Part shown: positions 54,425-63,593 of the stretch, piece by piece
Layout: each line of letters opens with the position of its first letter
Position numbering within the stretch: the first letter of the stretch is position 1
NCBI GenBank assembly: GCA_900544875.1
Contig: UQWS01000008.1
Location: 1 to 64,000, forward strand
Direction of reading: 5' to 3'
Length of the DNA stretch: 64,000 bases
Source: an uncultured Collinsella sp.
GTDB lineage: Bacteria > Actinomycetota > Coriobacteriia > Coriobacteriales > Coriobacteriaceae
Translations under genes and position numbers: made by a program
Notes under the pieces: generated by a model
Database searches by the model: none
Told to the model about the DNA's origin: nothing
The model's input: only the letters and a program-made list of their open reading frames with translations

Positions 54425-54480
54425 TAGTCGTTGGGGACGTTCTTAAACGACTAGTCATTAAAGAACGTCCCCAACGACTA
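54425..54480. repeat. 20-bp perfect inverted repeat (family A tail sequence)
   Basis: TAGTCGTTGGGGACGTTCTT (54425-54444) is mirrored exactly at 54461-54480. The arm matches the gtcattggggacgttcttaa tail of the structured repeats at 152 and 38041. It begins three bases after the hypA stop codon. Confidence 0.85.
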
Positions 54481-54796
54481 CTTTCCTAGAGCATATTCCT
54501 TACCATTAGTCAAGCACCATCTGTTTAAACGAAATAGCCTCAACCCGAGCACATTTGTGTCTGTTTAAAACCGGCAATAATGAACAGCGTGCTCAATTCG
54601 GTCATGTAAATAGATCAGCTATCAATCCTCAGCAGCAAATCAGCCAAAATACTGGAATGTAATCAGCTTGTAACAAAACAAGACGTTTAAATAAATAATG
54701 CTACCTTTTGCAGTTTTTCAAACAATTCTGCTGTATTTGCAGCTATACTCCATAACTGTCGTGTAGGAATTACGTAGACAAAAAGGAGGTTATGTG
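54481..54796 (+). promoter_or_regulatory. AT-rich leader of the mannose-type PTS operon
   Basis: This gap is clearly richer in A/T than its surroundings. It holds ctgtttaaa at 54521 and again near 54553, cgtttaaa near 54683, and a TATACT (54744-54749) that could be a -10 box, without a clear -35. No sigma-54 box (TGGCAC-N5-TTGC) is evident. AAGGAGGT (54783-54790) is the ribosome site of the first PTS gene. Confidence 0.45.
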
Positions 54797-55786
54797 ATGG
54801 TAAGTATTGTTCTTGCTAGCCATGGTGACTTGGCGGCTGGAATCAAGCAGACGGGCTCGATGGTCTTTGGCGATCAGCCGTCTGTTGCCGTGGTCTCGCT
54901 CGAGCCGAGCATGGGCCCCGACGACTTCCGTGCCAAGGTCGAGGAGGCAATCGCTTCCTTCGAGGACCAGGAGCAGGTGCTCTTCCTCGTTGATCTGTGG
55001 GGCGGCACGCCGTTCAACCAGATCAGCGGGCTCATCGAGGGCCACGATTCCTGGGCTATCGTCACCGGTGTCAACCTGCCTATGCTCATCGAGGCATATT
55101 CGCAGCGCTTTGACGCAAAGAACACTGCACATGCGATCGCAAAACATCTCGTGACTGAGGCTAAGGCCGGCGTGCGCGTCAAGCCCGAGTCTCTGGAGCC
55201 CGAGGAGAAGAAGCCGGCTGCGGCCGCCGCTGCTCCTGCGGGTGCCATTCCTCCGGGAACGGTGATCGGCGACGGGCACATCAAGATCGCCCACGTCCGT
55301 ATCGACACGCGCCTGCTGCATGGTCAGGTGGCCACCACGTGGACCAAGCAGATCAACCCCAACCGCATCATCGTGGTCTCCGACGGCGTTGCTCACGACG
55401 AGCTCCGCAAGACCATGATCGAGCAGGCTGCCCCTCCGGGAGTCCACGCCAACGTCGTGCCTATCAAGAAGATGGCCGAGGTCGTCAAGGACACGCGCTT
55501 TGGCGACACCAAGGCGATGCTGCTGTTCGAGAACCCGCAGGATCTGCTCAGGGCCATCGAGGCCGGCGTCGACATCAAGGAAGCCAACATCGGTTCCATG
55601 GCCCACTCCAAGGGCAAGGTCGTCGTCACTAACGCTGTCGCTATGGGCGATGACGATGTCAAGACCATCGAGGCTCTCAAGGCCAAGGGCGTCAAGTTCG
55701 AGGTCCGCAAGGTTCCTTCGGATTCCTCCGAGGATCTCGACGCCATGTTGAAGAAAGCTAAGGCCGAACTGGCCGCTCAAGCATAG
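54797..55786 (+). CDS. Mannose-family PTS EIIAB
   Basis: The 329-residue protein fuses a IIA-Man domain (about 1-130, VSIVLASHGDLAAGI with the phosphorylated histidine) to a IIB domain (about 160-325, AHVRIDTRLLHGQVATTW with its histidine) through an Ala/Pro linker. It passes phosphate from HPr to the sugar imported by IIC/IID. ATG 54797 lies six bases after AAGGAGGT; a GTG just before it is in frame. First gene of IIAB-IIC-IID, 18 bases before IIC. Sugar specificity (mannose, glucose, fructose, GlcN) cannot be told; a manL name would be by analogy. Confidence 0.92.
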   Translation: MVSIVLASHGDLAAGIKQTGSMVFGDQPSVAVVSLEPSMGPDDFRAKVEEAIASFEDQEQVLFLVDLWGGTPFNQISGLIEGHDSWAIVTGVNLPMLIEAYSQRFDAKNTAHAIAKHLVTEAKAGVRVKPESLEPEEKKPAAAAAAPAGAIPPGTVIGDGHIKIAHVRIDTRLLHGQVATTWTKQINPNRIIVVSDGVAHDELRKTMIEQAAPPGVHANVVPIKKMAEVVKDTRFGDTKAMLLFENPQDLLRAIEAGVDIKEANIGSMAHSKGKVVVTNAVAMGDDDVKTIEALKAKGVKFEVRKVPSDSSEDLDAMLKKAKAELAAQA

Positions 55787-55804
55787 TAAAGGAGGGTCCG
55801 ATAC

Positions 55805-56623
55805 ATGTCTGCAATCACTATTCTGCTTGTTGCGATTGTCGCGTTGCTTGCCGGTATGGAAGGCATTCTGGATGAGTTCCAGTTCCATCAGCCGCTCGTG
55901 GCATGCACGCTTATCGGTCTCGTAACCGGTCACCTTCAGGAGGGCATCCTCCTGGGCGGTTCGCTCCAGATGATGGCCCTTGGCTGGGCTAACGTCGGCG
56001 CCGCCGTCGCGCCTGACGCCGCTCTGGCCTCGGTCGCTTCTTCGATCATCATGGTGCTCGCCCTCAACGGCGGCGCCACCGATTCGGCCAAGGCCGTTAC
56101 CGCCGCCATCGCCGTCGCCGTCCCGCTGTCGGTCGCTGGTCTGTTCCTGACCATGATCTGCCGTACCCTGGCTACCGCTATGGTTCACGGCATGGACGCC
56201 TGCGCCGAGAAGGGCGACTTCGCCGGCATCGAGCGTTGGCAGTACGCCGGCATCCTCATGCAGGGTGTTCGTATCGCCATCCCGGCAGTACTTCTGTGCA
56301 TCATCCCGGCCGAGGCCGTTACCAACGCGCTTAACGCTATGCCCGATTGGCTGTCCGGCGGCATGGCTGTCGGCGGCGGCATGGTCGCTTCCGTCGGTTA
56401 CGCCATGGTCATCAACATGATGGCCACCAAGGAGACCTGGCCGTTCTTCATCCTCGGCTTTGTCCTTGCTGCCATCCCTCAGCTCACGCTGATCGCCCTT
56501 GGCCTCATCGGCATCTCCCTTGCCCTCATCTACCTTGGCCTTAAGGATCTGGCCAAGCAGGGTGGCGGCATGGGCGGTGGCTCCGGTGACCCGCTCGGCG
56601 ACATTCTGAACGATTACGAGTAG
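55805..56623 (+). CDS. Mannose-family PTS EIIC
   Basis: The 272-residue membrane protein has about six to eight hydrophobic segments, starting ITILLVAIVALLAGMEGIL. It contains the family blocks FQFHQPLVACTLIGLVTGH and GGSLQMMALGWANVGAAVAPDAALA. With IID it forms the sugar channel. AAAGGAGGG precedes the ATG. It is 16 bases before IID. Confidence 0.93.
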   Translation: MSAITILLVAIVALLAGMEGILDEFQFHQPLVACTLIGLVTGHLQEGILLGGSLQMMALGWANVGAAVAPDAALASVASSIIMVLALNGGATDSAKAVTAAIAVAVPLSVAGLFLTMICRTLATAMVHGMDACAEKGDFAGIERWQYAGILMQGVRIAIPAVLLCIIPAEAVTNALNAMPDWLSGGMAVGGGMVASVGYAMVINMMATKETWPFFILGFVLAAIPQLTLIALGLIGISLALIYLGLKDLAKQGGGMGGGSGDPLGDILNDYE

Positions 56624-56639
56624 GAGGGGAGTGATACAT

Positions 56640-57560
56640 ATGGCAGAGAACAAGATTCAGCTCACCAAGGCTGACCGTAAGAAGGTTTGCTTCCGTCATC
56701 AGTTCCTTCAGGGCTCGTGGAACTACGAGCGTATGCAGAACGGCGGCTGGTGCTTCGCAATGATCCCTGCGATCAAGAAGCTCTACACCAGCAAGGATGA
56801 CCAGATTGCCGCTCTTAAGCGCCACCTGGAGTTCTATAACACCCACCCCTATGTTTCCGCCCCCGTCATTGGCGTTACCCTCGCCCTCGAGGAGGAGCGC
56901 GCCAACGGTGCTCCGATTGACGACGTCGCCATTCAGGGCGTCAAGGTCGGTATGATGGGCCCGCTCGCCGGCGTCGGCGACCCCGCCTTCTGGTTCACCC
57001 TTCGCCCGATTCTGGGTGCACTGGGCGCTTCCCTGGCCCTGTCCGGCAGCATCGCCGGTCCGCTGCTGTTCTTCTTCGCGTGGAACATCATCCGTTACGC
57101 CTTCCTGTGGTACACGCAGGAGTTTGGCTACAAGGTCGGCTCCTCCATCGCCAAGGACCTCTCCGGCGGTCTGATGGGCAAGGTCACCGAGGGTGCTTCC
57201 ATCCTGGGTATGTTCATCATCGGCGCCCTGGTCGAGCGCTGGGTGTCCATCTCCTTCACCCCGGTCGTCTCCAAGGTCACGCAGTCCGCTGGCGCCTATA
57301 TCGACTGGGCCAACCTGCCCGCCGGTTCTGAGGGCATCAAGCAGGCATTGACGATGTACAGCTCTGTCGGTGCCAACGCACTCGACCCGGTGAAGGTCAC
57401 CACGCTTCAGGCCAACCTCGATCAGCTCATCCCCGGCCTTGCCGCCGTGTGCCTGACCCTTCTGGTCTGCAAGCTCCTCAAGAAGAAGGTCAGCCCGATC
57501 GTCATCATCCTGGCTCTCTTCGCCGTCGGCATCATCGGTCGCGTCTGCGGCTTCATGTAA
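56640..57560 (+). CDS. Mannose-family PTS EIID
   Basis: The 306-residue protein begins with a cytosolic part (about 1-110, with FLQGSWNYERMQNGGWCFAM and FYNTHPYVSAPVIGVTLALEE, typical of IID) followed by membrane helices (about 115-306, GPLAGVGDPAFWFTLRPIL). It completes the permease with IIC. The ATG at 56640 has GGAGGGGAG upstream and is chosen over a GTG nine bases earlier. Confidence 0.93.
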   Translation: MAENKIQLTKADRKKVCFRHQFLQGSWNYERMQNGGWCFAMIPAIKKLYTSKDDQIAALKRHLEFYNTHPYVSAPVIGVTLALEEERANGAPIDDVAIQGVKVGMMGPLAGVGDPAFWFTLRPILGALGASLALSGSIAGPLLFFFAWNIIRYAFLWYTQEFGYKVGSSIAKDLSGGLMGKVTEGASILGMFIIGALVERWVSISFTPVVSKVTQSAGAYIDWANLPAGSEGIKQALTMYSSVGANALDPVKVTTLQANLDQLIPGLAAVCLTLLVCKLLKKKVSPIVIILALFAVGIIGRVCGFM

Positions 57561-57617
57561 GCACGCTTCGGCTTAAGACCGAGAGTTGCTAGGCAAGGGC
57601 TTTTGAGCCATTGAAAC

Positions 57618-57661
57618 GGACCGCACCCGGTGGGTACACTGGATGCGGTCCGATTGTTTTT
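57618..57661 (+). terminator. Terminator between the PTS genes and the DUF956 gene
   Basis: cggaccgca pairs with tgcggtccg, followed by ATTGTTTTT. It stands between two genes of the same direction with the next ribosome site close by, so it may act as an attenuator. Confidence 0.8.
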
Positions 57662-57680
57662 ATTGGAGGGCGAGGCGCGT

Positions 57681-58079
57681 ATGGCGCAATCTCAGAACAG
57701 CACGGTCGATCTGGCAACGCCGGCAACCTGCCTGATGGGGCTTACCAGTCACGGTAACGTGATGGTGGGCAATAAGGCGTTTGAGTACTATAACGAGCGT
57801 AATCCCGAGGATTATATCCAAATCCCGTGGGACGAGGTCGACTATATTGCCGCCGAGGTTTTGCGCGGCACCAAGAAGATTACGCGTTTTGCCATCTTTA
57901 CCAAAGAGAATGGCCACTTTACGTTTTCGACGCGCAATGACAAGGAAACGCTTCGCGCGGTGCGTAAGTACATTGACGAGGACAAGCTCGTTCGTTCGCC
58001 CGACTTTATCGATGTGACGGCCAAGGGCGCCAAGAGCATCCCCTCCGTTATCAAAAACCTTTTCCACAAAGGCAAGTAG
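57681..58079 (+). CDS. manO: DUF956-family protein of mannose PTS operons (ManO-like)
   Basis: The 132-residue soluble protein belongs to the family found at the end of mannose PTS operons (ManO, DUF956). Features are TCLMGLTSHGNVMVGNKAFE, IQIPWDEVDYIAAEV and FTFSTRNDKETLRAVRKYI. Members are thought to modulate the operon or its PTS, but their mechanism is not settled. GGAGG lies before ATG 57681, which is chosen over 57630 because that earlier ATG falls inside the terminator stem. It is separated from IID by a terminator. Confidence 0.8.
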   Translation: MAQSQNSTVDLATPATCLMGLTSHGNVMVGNKAFEYYNERNPEDYIQIPWDEVDYIAAEVLRGTKKITRFAIFTKENGHFTFSTRNDKETLRAVRKYIDEDKLVRSPDFIDVTAKGAKSIPSVIKNLFHKGK

Positions 58080-58102
58080 TCATTAAAGAGCGCCCCCTCA
58101 AA

Positions 58103-58304
58103 GTGGGGCGCAGTCTCCCATGTGGCTCGATCGGGAAAGTGCATCCCAGTTCGAGCGTCGATTCCGGGATGTAGTTTCCGGAACGGGGTCGTTTGGGAAA
58201 CCGTGTCCCGTTTCGAGCCGAAATTCTGGGTCACAGTTTCCCAGCGAGGTCTCATGGGGAAAGTCTGACCCAGAATTTGCCTGGATAGTGGGACGCACTT
58301 TCCG
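58103..58304. repeat. Array of GGAAA/TTTCC hairpins (family B), cluster 3
   Basis: Three full units at 58131-58179, 58196-58243 and 58256-58304, plus a degenerate unit (gtggggcgcagtctccca, from 58103), at about 62-base spacing. Arms pair GGAAAGTGCATCCC with GGGATGTAGTTTCC, GGAAACCGTGTCCC with GGGTCACAGTTTCC, and GGAAAGTCTGACCC with GGGACGCACTTTCC. The first part starts 24 bases after the DUF956 stop codon and the array ends about 80 bases before the tRNA. Confidence 0.8.
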
Positions 58305-58384
58305 GAGGGCTGTTCCACCGCAACTTCGAAGAGTGGCTATACGTTGCATTACAGCGGCGTAAATCTGCTACACTAGTACAGCAT

Positions 58385-58460
58385 GCCTCCGTAGCTCAGG
58401 GGATAGAGCACCGCTCTCCTAAAGCGGGTGTCGACGGTTCGAATCCGCCCGGGGGCACCA
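58385..58460 (+). tRNA. tRNA-Arg (CCT)
   Basis: A full cloverleaf is visible: acceptor GCCTCCG with CGGGGGC, D-arm GCTC-AGGGGAT-AGAGC, anticodon arm CCGCT-CTCCTAA-AGCGG with anticodon CCT, T-arm GACGG-TTCGAAT-CCGCC, discriminator A and encoded CCA. It reads AGG, a rare codon in this GC-rich genome. Confidence 0.95.
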
Positions 58461-58470
58461 GAGATTTGTC

Positions 58471-58503
58471 GAGCCCGGTACACCGCCACGGTGCCGGGCT
58501 CTT
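58471..58503 (+). terminator. Terminator of the tRNA gene
   Basis: gagcccggtac pairs with gtgccgggctc (one G-U), with a nine-base loop and TTCT after, starting 11 bases past the tRNA. Confidence 0.7.
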
Positions 58504-58520
58504 CTGGTTCATGCCGTGTC

Positions 58521-58560
58521 AAAAACGAAGCGCCCGCTTGCTGGGGGAGCAAGCGGGCGC
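58521..58560 (-). terminator. Terminator of the PASTA kinase gene (minus strand)
   Basis: GCGCCCGCTTGCT (58530-58542) is mirrored exactly at 58548-58560; on the minus strand the stem is followed by TTCGTTTTT. It is the end of the minus-strand cell-wall gene group. Confidence 0.8.
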
Positions 58561-58612
58561 CTGTGAGCGAATATGTTTGCGGCGAGAGCCGTAATGAGCG
58601 GTTGGGTTGCGA

Positions 58613-60574
58613 CTAGTTGGTCGTACCGGAATCGTCGCCCGTGCTCGTGCCTGAACCCGAACCCGAGCCAGAAAGTGCAACCGTCAGCGTAATCGTGCTG
58701 TCGGTGGACTGTTTGCCGGTGGGGGAGACGCCCGTAACGGTGGCGTTTTCATTGCCGCTCACGGGGTTGCCGTTCTGATCGCAGAATGCGATGTTGTAGA
58801 ACCCGGCGTTATTGAGCGCGGTGACGGCCGCGGAGATGCTCTTGCCGTACAGGTTGCCCGGAACGCTGGCCTTGCCGGACTTCTTGGCAATGACGACGGT
58901 AATCGTGGCGCCAGGCTTCTGCTTGCCGCTGGGGTTCCAGCTAATCACGGTGCCCTCGGTAACCGAATCGTTCTCCTGGTAGCTCACGTCGACGCCAAAG
59001 CCTGCCATATCGAGGGCGTTGCGCGCCTGGGCCTCGGTCATGTCGGTCAGATCGGGGACGGAGGTGGTGTCAGGACCGCTGGAGACCTTGTACGAGATGG
59101 TCGTGCCCTTCTCGACTTCCTTACCGGCTTCGGTGCCCTGCTCAAAGACCTGGCCCTCATCGGCCTCGTTGGCCTCCTCGGAGGCGTTGCCCTTCAGGCC
59201 AACGCTTGCCAGCGCGGCTTCTGCCTGGTCCTTGGTCAGGCCGACCAGCCGGGGAACCTCGACCTTCTCGGAGGGCTTGGGGCCCTTGGAGATTACCAGG
59301 TTCACCTTGGTGCCCTTGGCCTTCTTGGTGTTGCCGTTGGGCGTCTGCTCGGCGACCTTGCCCTCGTCGACATCGTCGTTGTAGCTTTGGTCGATGGTGC
59401 CGACCTCGAGGCCGGCTTCCTTGATCTGCTCGACGGCAGTCTGCTGGTCCTTGCCTAGCACATCGGGCACGGTGACCTGCTCGCCGCCAAAGAGTCCTGT
59501 GGCAAAGGCCACCACGATACCGATGACGGCAACGGCTGCCACCACGGCGGCGATGATCTTGTTCTTGTTGGATTTGGGCTTTTCGACCTCGTAGGAGCCG
59601 GTGGAGCCCGAAACCGAGCTACGGGCGGTATTCTGGCCGCTCACGCCCGAGACGGGACGCACCATGGCGCGCGTCTGATCGGAAAGCTCGCGAGTCTTGG
59701 TGGCGCCCAGCTCACCGGGGGCACCGATGATGCGCGTGGGCTCCGAGATGTTGACGGCACGGCCCGACAGGTAGCTGTTGAGCACCTGACGCAGCTCGTC
59801 GACGGTCTGGAAGCGGTTTGCCGGGTCCTTCTCCATGCACTTGAGGATGATGCGCTCAAGGTCGGCGTCGACACCGGAGTTGATCTGGCTCGGCGGAATA
59901 GGCAGCTCGTTGACCTGCTTGAGTGCGACCGAGATAGCGTCGTCACCGTCAAAGGGAACGCGGCCGGTGGCGCACTCATACATCACGACGCCCAGCGAGT
60001 AGATATCCGAGGTGGGGCCGAGGTCCTGACCACGGGTCTGCTCGGGGCTGACGTAGTGGGCGGTTCCCAGCACGTTGTTGTCTTGCGTGAGGTGGCTGTT
60101 CTTGGCGCGCGCGATGCCAAAGTCCATCACCTTGATGTTGCCGTCGGGCAGCACCATGATGTTCTGCGGCTTAATGTCGCGGTGGATGATCTCGTGCTTG
60201 TGAGCGACCGAAAGCGCGGAGCTGATCTGCGAGCCGATCTGGGCGACCTTCTTGGGGTCGAGGGCGCCGTGGCTCTTGATGCCGCTCTTAAGGTCGGTAC
60301 CGCGCAGGTACTCCATGACGATGTAATAGGTGTCGCCGTCCTTGCCCCAATCGTAGACGCCCACGATATAGGGGGAGGAGAGACCGGCTGCTGCCTGGGC
60401 CTCCTGCTTAAAGCGTGCGGCGAAGGTTGCGTCGCCAGCATACTGCGGCAGCATGATCTTGACGGCTACCGTGCGGTCGAGGACCTGGTCCTGTGCACGG
60501 TAGACGGTCGCCATGCCGCCTGTCCCCACCTTATCCTTGAGGAGGTATCTTCCCCCGAGGACCCTCTGTTCCAT
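58613..60574 (-). CDS. pknB: PASTA-domain serine/threonine protein kinase (PknB type)
   Basis: The 653-residue membrane kinase has an intracellular kinase domain (about 8-265): glycine loop KVGTGGMATVYRA, catalytic HRDIKPQNIM, DFGIARAK and APE-like SPEQTRG. A membrane helix (about 340-360, IIAAVVAAVAVIGIVVAFATG) and four extracellular PASTA repeats follow (about 370-640), then a Gly/Ser tail. PASTA kinases bind muropeptides and lipid II and phosphorylate division and wall-synthesis proteins. AGGAG lies before ATG 60574. It follows the SEDS-PBP fusion and a PP2C phosphatase on the same strand, which is the actinobacterial PstP-RodA-PBP-PknB order. Confidence 0.95.
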   Translation of the reverse strand: MEQRVLGGRYLLKDKVGTGGMATVYRAQDQVLDRTVAVKIMLPQYAGDATFAARFKQEAQAAAGLSSPYIVGVYDWGKDGDTYYIVMEYLRGTDLKSGIKSHGALDPKKVAQIGSQISSALSVAHKHEIIHRDIKPQNIMVLPDGNIKVMDFGIARAKNSHLTQDNNVLGTAHYVSPEQTRGQDLGPTSDIYSLGVVMYECATGRVPFDGDDAISVALKQVNELPIPPSQINSGVDADLERIILKCMEKDPANRFQTVDELRQVLNSYLSGRAVNISEPTRIIGAPGELGATKTRELSDQTRAMVRPVSGVSGQNTARSSVSGSTGSYEVEKPKSNKNKIIAAVVAAVAVIGIVVAFATGLFGGEQVTVPDVLGKDQQTAVEQIKEAGLEVGTIDQSYNDDVDEGKVAEQTPNGNTKKAKGTKVNLVISKGPKPSEKVEVPRLVGLTKDQAEAALASVGLKGNASEEANEADEGQVFEQGTEAGKEVEKGTTISYKVSSGPDTTSVPDLTDMTEAQARNALDMAGFGVDVSYQENDSVTEGTVISWNPSGKQKPGATITVVIAKKSGKASVPGNLYGKSISAAVTALNNAGFYNIAFCDQNGNPVSGNENATVTGVSPTGKQSTDSTITLTVALSGSGSGSGTSTGDDSGTTN

Positions 60575-60706
60575 TCCTGCTCCTAACATAACTATTCGCT
60601 CAACGATGTGTGTAGTACCTACGATGTGGCCGCTGGGGCCGTGTGGCGCGTTGCCGCTAACTCTTCGGCCGCGGCGCGCCTCGGGTGTCCGATTCGATCA
60701 TGGGCA

Positions 60707-63577
60707 TCACGCTCCCTGTGCGGCGAGCGCCGCGGTCAGGACGATGCCGGCAATCTTGGCCGCCTTGACGTCGTGTTTGTCGTAATCCTCCAAGGCCACC
60801 GAGATGGCGACCGTGGGTGAATCGTAAGGTGCAAAGCCAACGAACATCGAGTTGACGTTGGTGCCGCCGGTCTCGGCCGAGCCGGTCTTGCCGGCGACCT
60901 TGACGCCGGGGACCTGGGCATCGGTGCCGGTACCGGACTGGACGACGGCGAGCATGGCCTGCTTGACCTGGTCGGCCGTGGCGGAGCTGACGGCCTGACC
61001 CAGCGAGCGGGACTGCGTGGTCTTGACCACAGTTCCGTCCGGGGCGAGTACCTGGGCTACAAAGTACGGGTCCATGACCACGCCACTGTTAGCGATGGCG
61101 GCGGCAATCACGGCGTTTTGCATGACGGTGGTCTGCGGGCCGGGCGTGTGGTCCATGCCGACAGGCTGGCCGGCGCCGGCCCAGGCGGTCTCCCACTCGG
61201 TCATGAGCGACGGGTCGGCCATGATGGAGGCTGTGGAGGTCAGGTCCTGGCCGAGCTTTTGGCCGTAGCCAAAGGCGTTGGCAAACTGCACGAGCGTGTT
61301 TGCGCCAACTTCGTTTGCCACCTGGCCAAAGACGACGTTGGAGGACACGGCAAAGGCCTGCTGCAGGCTGATGGTGCCGTAGCTCTCGTTGGCATAGTTG
61401 GTGACCGGCGCGTTGCCGATGTCCATGGAGCCGGGCGCCTGGTAGGTGCTGGTAAGGCTGGCGGTGCCGGTCTCGAGTGCCGCGGAAAGCGTAACGACCT
61501 TAAACGTGGAGCCCGGCGTGTACAGCGCGTCCATGGCGCGATTGTACATAGAGCCGTCCTCGCCGCCGCCCGTCTGCAGTAGGGCGTCGATGTTGGTGTT
61601 GTCGTAGGTGGGCGAGCTGGCACATGCGAGCACCGCGCCGGTACGCGGGTCGATGACCACTACAGCGCCCTTAAAGCCCTTGAGTGCCTGCTCGGCCGCC
61701 GTCTGGATGCGCGAGTCGATGGTGAGCTTGGCGGTGTTGCCCGGCTGGGTCTGGCCCGCGAGCGACGCGATGGCGTTGTTCCAGCTGGAGTAGTCCTTAG
61801 AACCGGTGAGCGTGTCGTTCATGACACTCTCGATGGCGGTGGTGCCATACTGCTGGCTCACGTAGCCAACCACGTGCGCTGCCAGGTTGCCGTTGGGGTA
61901 GGAGCGTACGTAGGTGCCGTCCTCCTGCTGCAGCGACTCGGCCAGCGTCACGCCGTCGGACGTGATGATGGAACCGCGCTGGATGTACTTGGAGCGGGCG
62001 ATAGTGTGGTTGTTGGTCGGCATATCCTGATAGTCCTTGGCCTTGATGACCTGGACATAGGTGAGGTTGCCGATAAGGATGGCGAACAGCGCCGTAAAGG
62101 CGAGCACCGCACGGGTTAGACGGTTGGCGAGCGCAACGCGGCCGAGCACACCGGATTCAGGCGTGTCGAGCAGGCGACGGCGCATGCGCGAGCCGACGGA
62201 ATGGCTGCCGCTGCCGTAGGAAGACGAGGTGGCAAAGCGCGTGCCCGTCGGGGCGGCGGCAGATGCGACCTGATCATCGGTGATGGCAGCCATGGTGCCG
62301 GTGCCGGTAAGCTCGGCCTCGCGTCCGGTCGCCTCGTCACCGGCGCGCAGCAGGAGCGCGACGATGATAAAGCTCGCCAGCAGCGAGGAACCGCCCTGGC
62401 TCATAAAGGGCAGGGTGACGCCGGTCAGCGGGATCAGGCGGGTAACGCCGCCCACGATCAAAAAGGCCTGGAAGCTGATGGCGGCCGTAAGGCCCGTGGC
62501 GCTAAAGGCGGCGAGGTCGGATTTAGCGCGGGCAGCCGTGGTGAGGCCACGCACGGCAAAGAGCATAAACAGGATGAGCACGGCGCCGCCGCCCAAAAGG
62601 CCCATCTCCTCGCCGATGGCAGAGAAGATAAAGTCGGACTCGACGACAGGGATGTTGTTGGCCATGCCGTTGCCGATGCCAACACCGACCAGACCGCCAT
62701 CGGCAAGCGAGAAGAGCGACTGGACGATCTGGTAGCCCTGGCCCTGGGCGTCCTTAAACGGATCGACCCAAACTTGGAAGCGCACCTGAACGTGCGACAG
62801 GAACTTGTAGGCGCCCACGGCGCCGACGGCCAAGAGCGCAAGGCCGATAACGACATACGAGAATCGACCCGTGGCAACGTAGAGCATCAGCAAGAAGATG
62901 GTGTAGAACAGCACGGCCGAACCCAGGTCGCGTTCGAAGACGACAACGAGTAGGCACACGCCCCACACGGCAAACAGCGGCAGCAGCAGTCGCAGGCGAG
63001 GGATCTTAAAGCCTAGGATCTTGCGGTTGGAGATGGAGAGCAGCTCGCGGTTCTCGGCCAGGTACCCGGCCAGGAACAGCACGATAAAGACTTTGGCGAA
63101 CTCGCCGGGCTGGATGGTAAAGCCCGCGATGCGAATCCACAGCTTGGAGCCCGAGATCGTGGTGCCGATAAAGATAGGCAGCATCAGCAGAATGATGCCG
63201 ATAATGCCAAAGGTGTACTTGTAGCGCATGACTACGTCGAGGTTCTTAACCAACGCGAGCGTTCCCACCATGAGCGCCACCGAGACAAACAGGATGATGA
63301 GCTGTGAGATGGCGAGAGCGGGGGCGAGACGCGTCACGAACGTGATGCCGATGCCCGAAAGCACAAAGACAATGGGCAGGATAGCGGGGTCGGCACCGGG
63401 CGCCAAGATGCGCACGGCAATGTGGGCCGCGGCAAAGGCGGCAAAGAGGCCGATCGGTACGGCGAGCGTCTCAAAGGAGATGGCAGCGCCCGCGGTGAGG
63501 ACGTACATCGCATACAGTAGGATGACGGGGAACGCCGAGGCGATGAGCAAGAGCAGCTCGGTGTTGCGGCGACTCAT
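60707..63577 (-). CDS. Natural fusion of SEDS glycosyltransferase (FtsW/RodA) and class B penicillin-binding protein
   Basis: The 956-residue protein starts with a ten-helix SEDS polymerase (about 1-410: GSKLWIRIAGFTIQPGEFAK, FERDLGSAVLFY, GGVTRLIPLTGVTLPF with SQGGSS). A cytoplasmic linker of about 75 residues follows, then one membrane helix (about 490-510). The outside part is a class B PBP dimer-like and transpeptidase region (about 515-956) with active-site motifs YTPGSTFK (SxxK), SSN in AVSSNVVF, and KTGSAETGG (KTG). One polypeptide can therefore both polymerise glycan strands and cross-link them. ATG 63577 has AAAGGGA nine bases upstream; a GTG nine bases earlier lies against it. In other actinobacteria these are two adjacent genes (rodA, pbpA). 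Confidence 0.95.
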   Translation of the reverse strand: MSRRNTELLLLIASAFPVILLYAMYVLTAGAAISFETLAVPIGLFAAFAAAHIAVRILAPGADPAILPIVFVLSGIGITFVTRLAPALAISQLIILFVSVALMVGTLALVKNLDVVMRYKYTFGIIGIILLMLPIFIGTTISGSKLWIRIAGFTIQPGEFAKVFIVLFLAGYLAENRELLSISNRKILGFKIPRLRLLLPLFAVWGVCLLVVVFERDLGSAVLFYTIFLLMLYVATGRFSYVVIGLALLAVGAVGAYKFLSHVQVRFQVWVDPFKDAQGQGYQIVQSLFSLADGGLVGVGIGNGMANNIPVVESDFIFSAIGEEMGLLGGGAVLILFMLFAVRGLTTAARAKSDLAAFSATGLTAAISFQAFLIVGGVTRLIPLTGVTLPFMSQGGSSLLASFIIVALLLRAGDEATGREAELTGTGTMAAITDDQVASAAAPTGTRFATSSSYGSGSHSVGSRMRRRLLDTPESGVLGRVALANRLTRAVLAFTALFAILIGNLTYVQVIKAKDYQDMPTNNHTIARSKYIQRGSIITSDGVTLAESLQQEDGTYVRSYPNGNLAAHVVGYVSQQYGTTAIESVMNDTLTGSKDYSSWNNAIASLAGQTQPGNTAKLTIDSRIQTAAEQALKGFKGAVVVIDPRTGAVLACASSPTYDNTNIDALLQTGGGEDGSMYNRAMDALYTPGSTFKVVTLSAALETGTASLTSTYQAPGSMDIGNAPVTNYANESYGTISLQQAFAVSSNVVFGQVANEVGANTLVQFANAFGYGQKLGQDLTSTASIMADPSLMTEWETAWAGAGQPVGMDHTPGPQTTVMQNAVIAAAIANSGVVMDPYFVAQVLAPDGTVVKTTQSRSLGQAVSSATADQVKQAMLAVVQSGTGTDAQVPGVKVAGKTGSAETGGTNVNSMFVGFAPYDSPTVAISVALEDYDKHDVKAAKIAGIVLTAALAAQGA

Positions 63578-63593
63578 AAGCGGCACTCCCTTT

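Noticed and set aside
54481..54796. Sigma-54 promoter before the mannose-type PTS genes
   Set aside because: No TGGCAC-N5-TTGC-type pair is present and no LevR/ManR-type activator gene is nearby.
58103..58304. CRISPR array or small coding gene in the hairpin cluster
   Set aside because: The units are palindromes with variable arms. Possible short frames on either strand follow the repeat pattern, not a protein.
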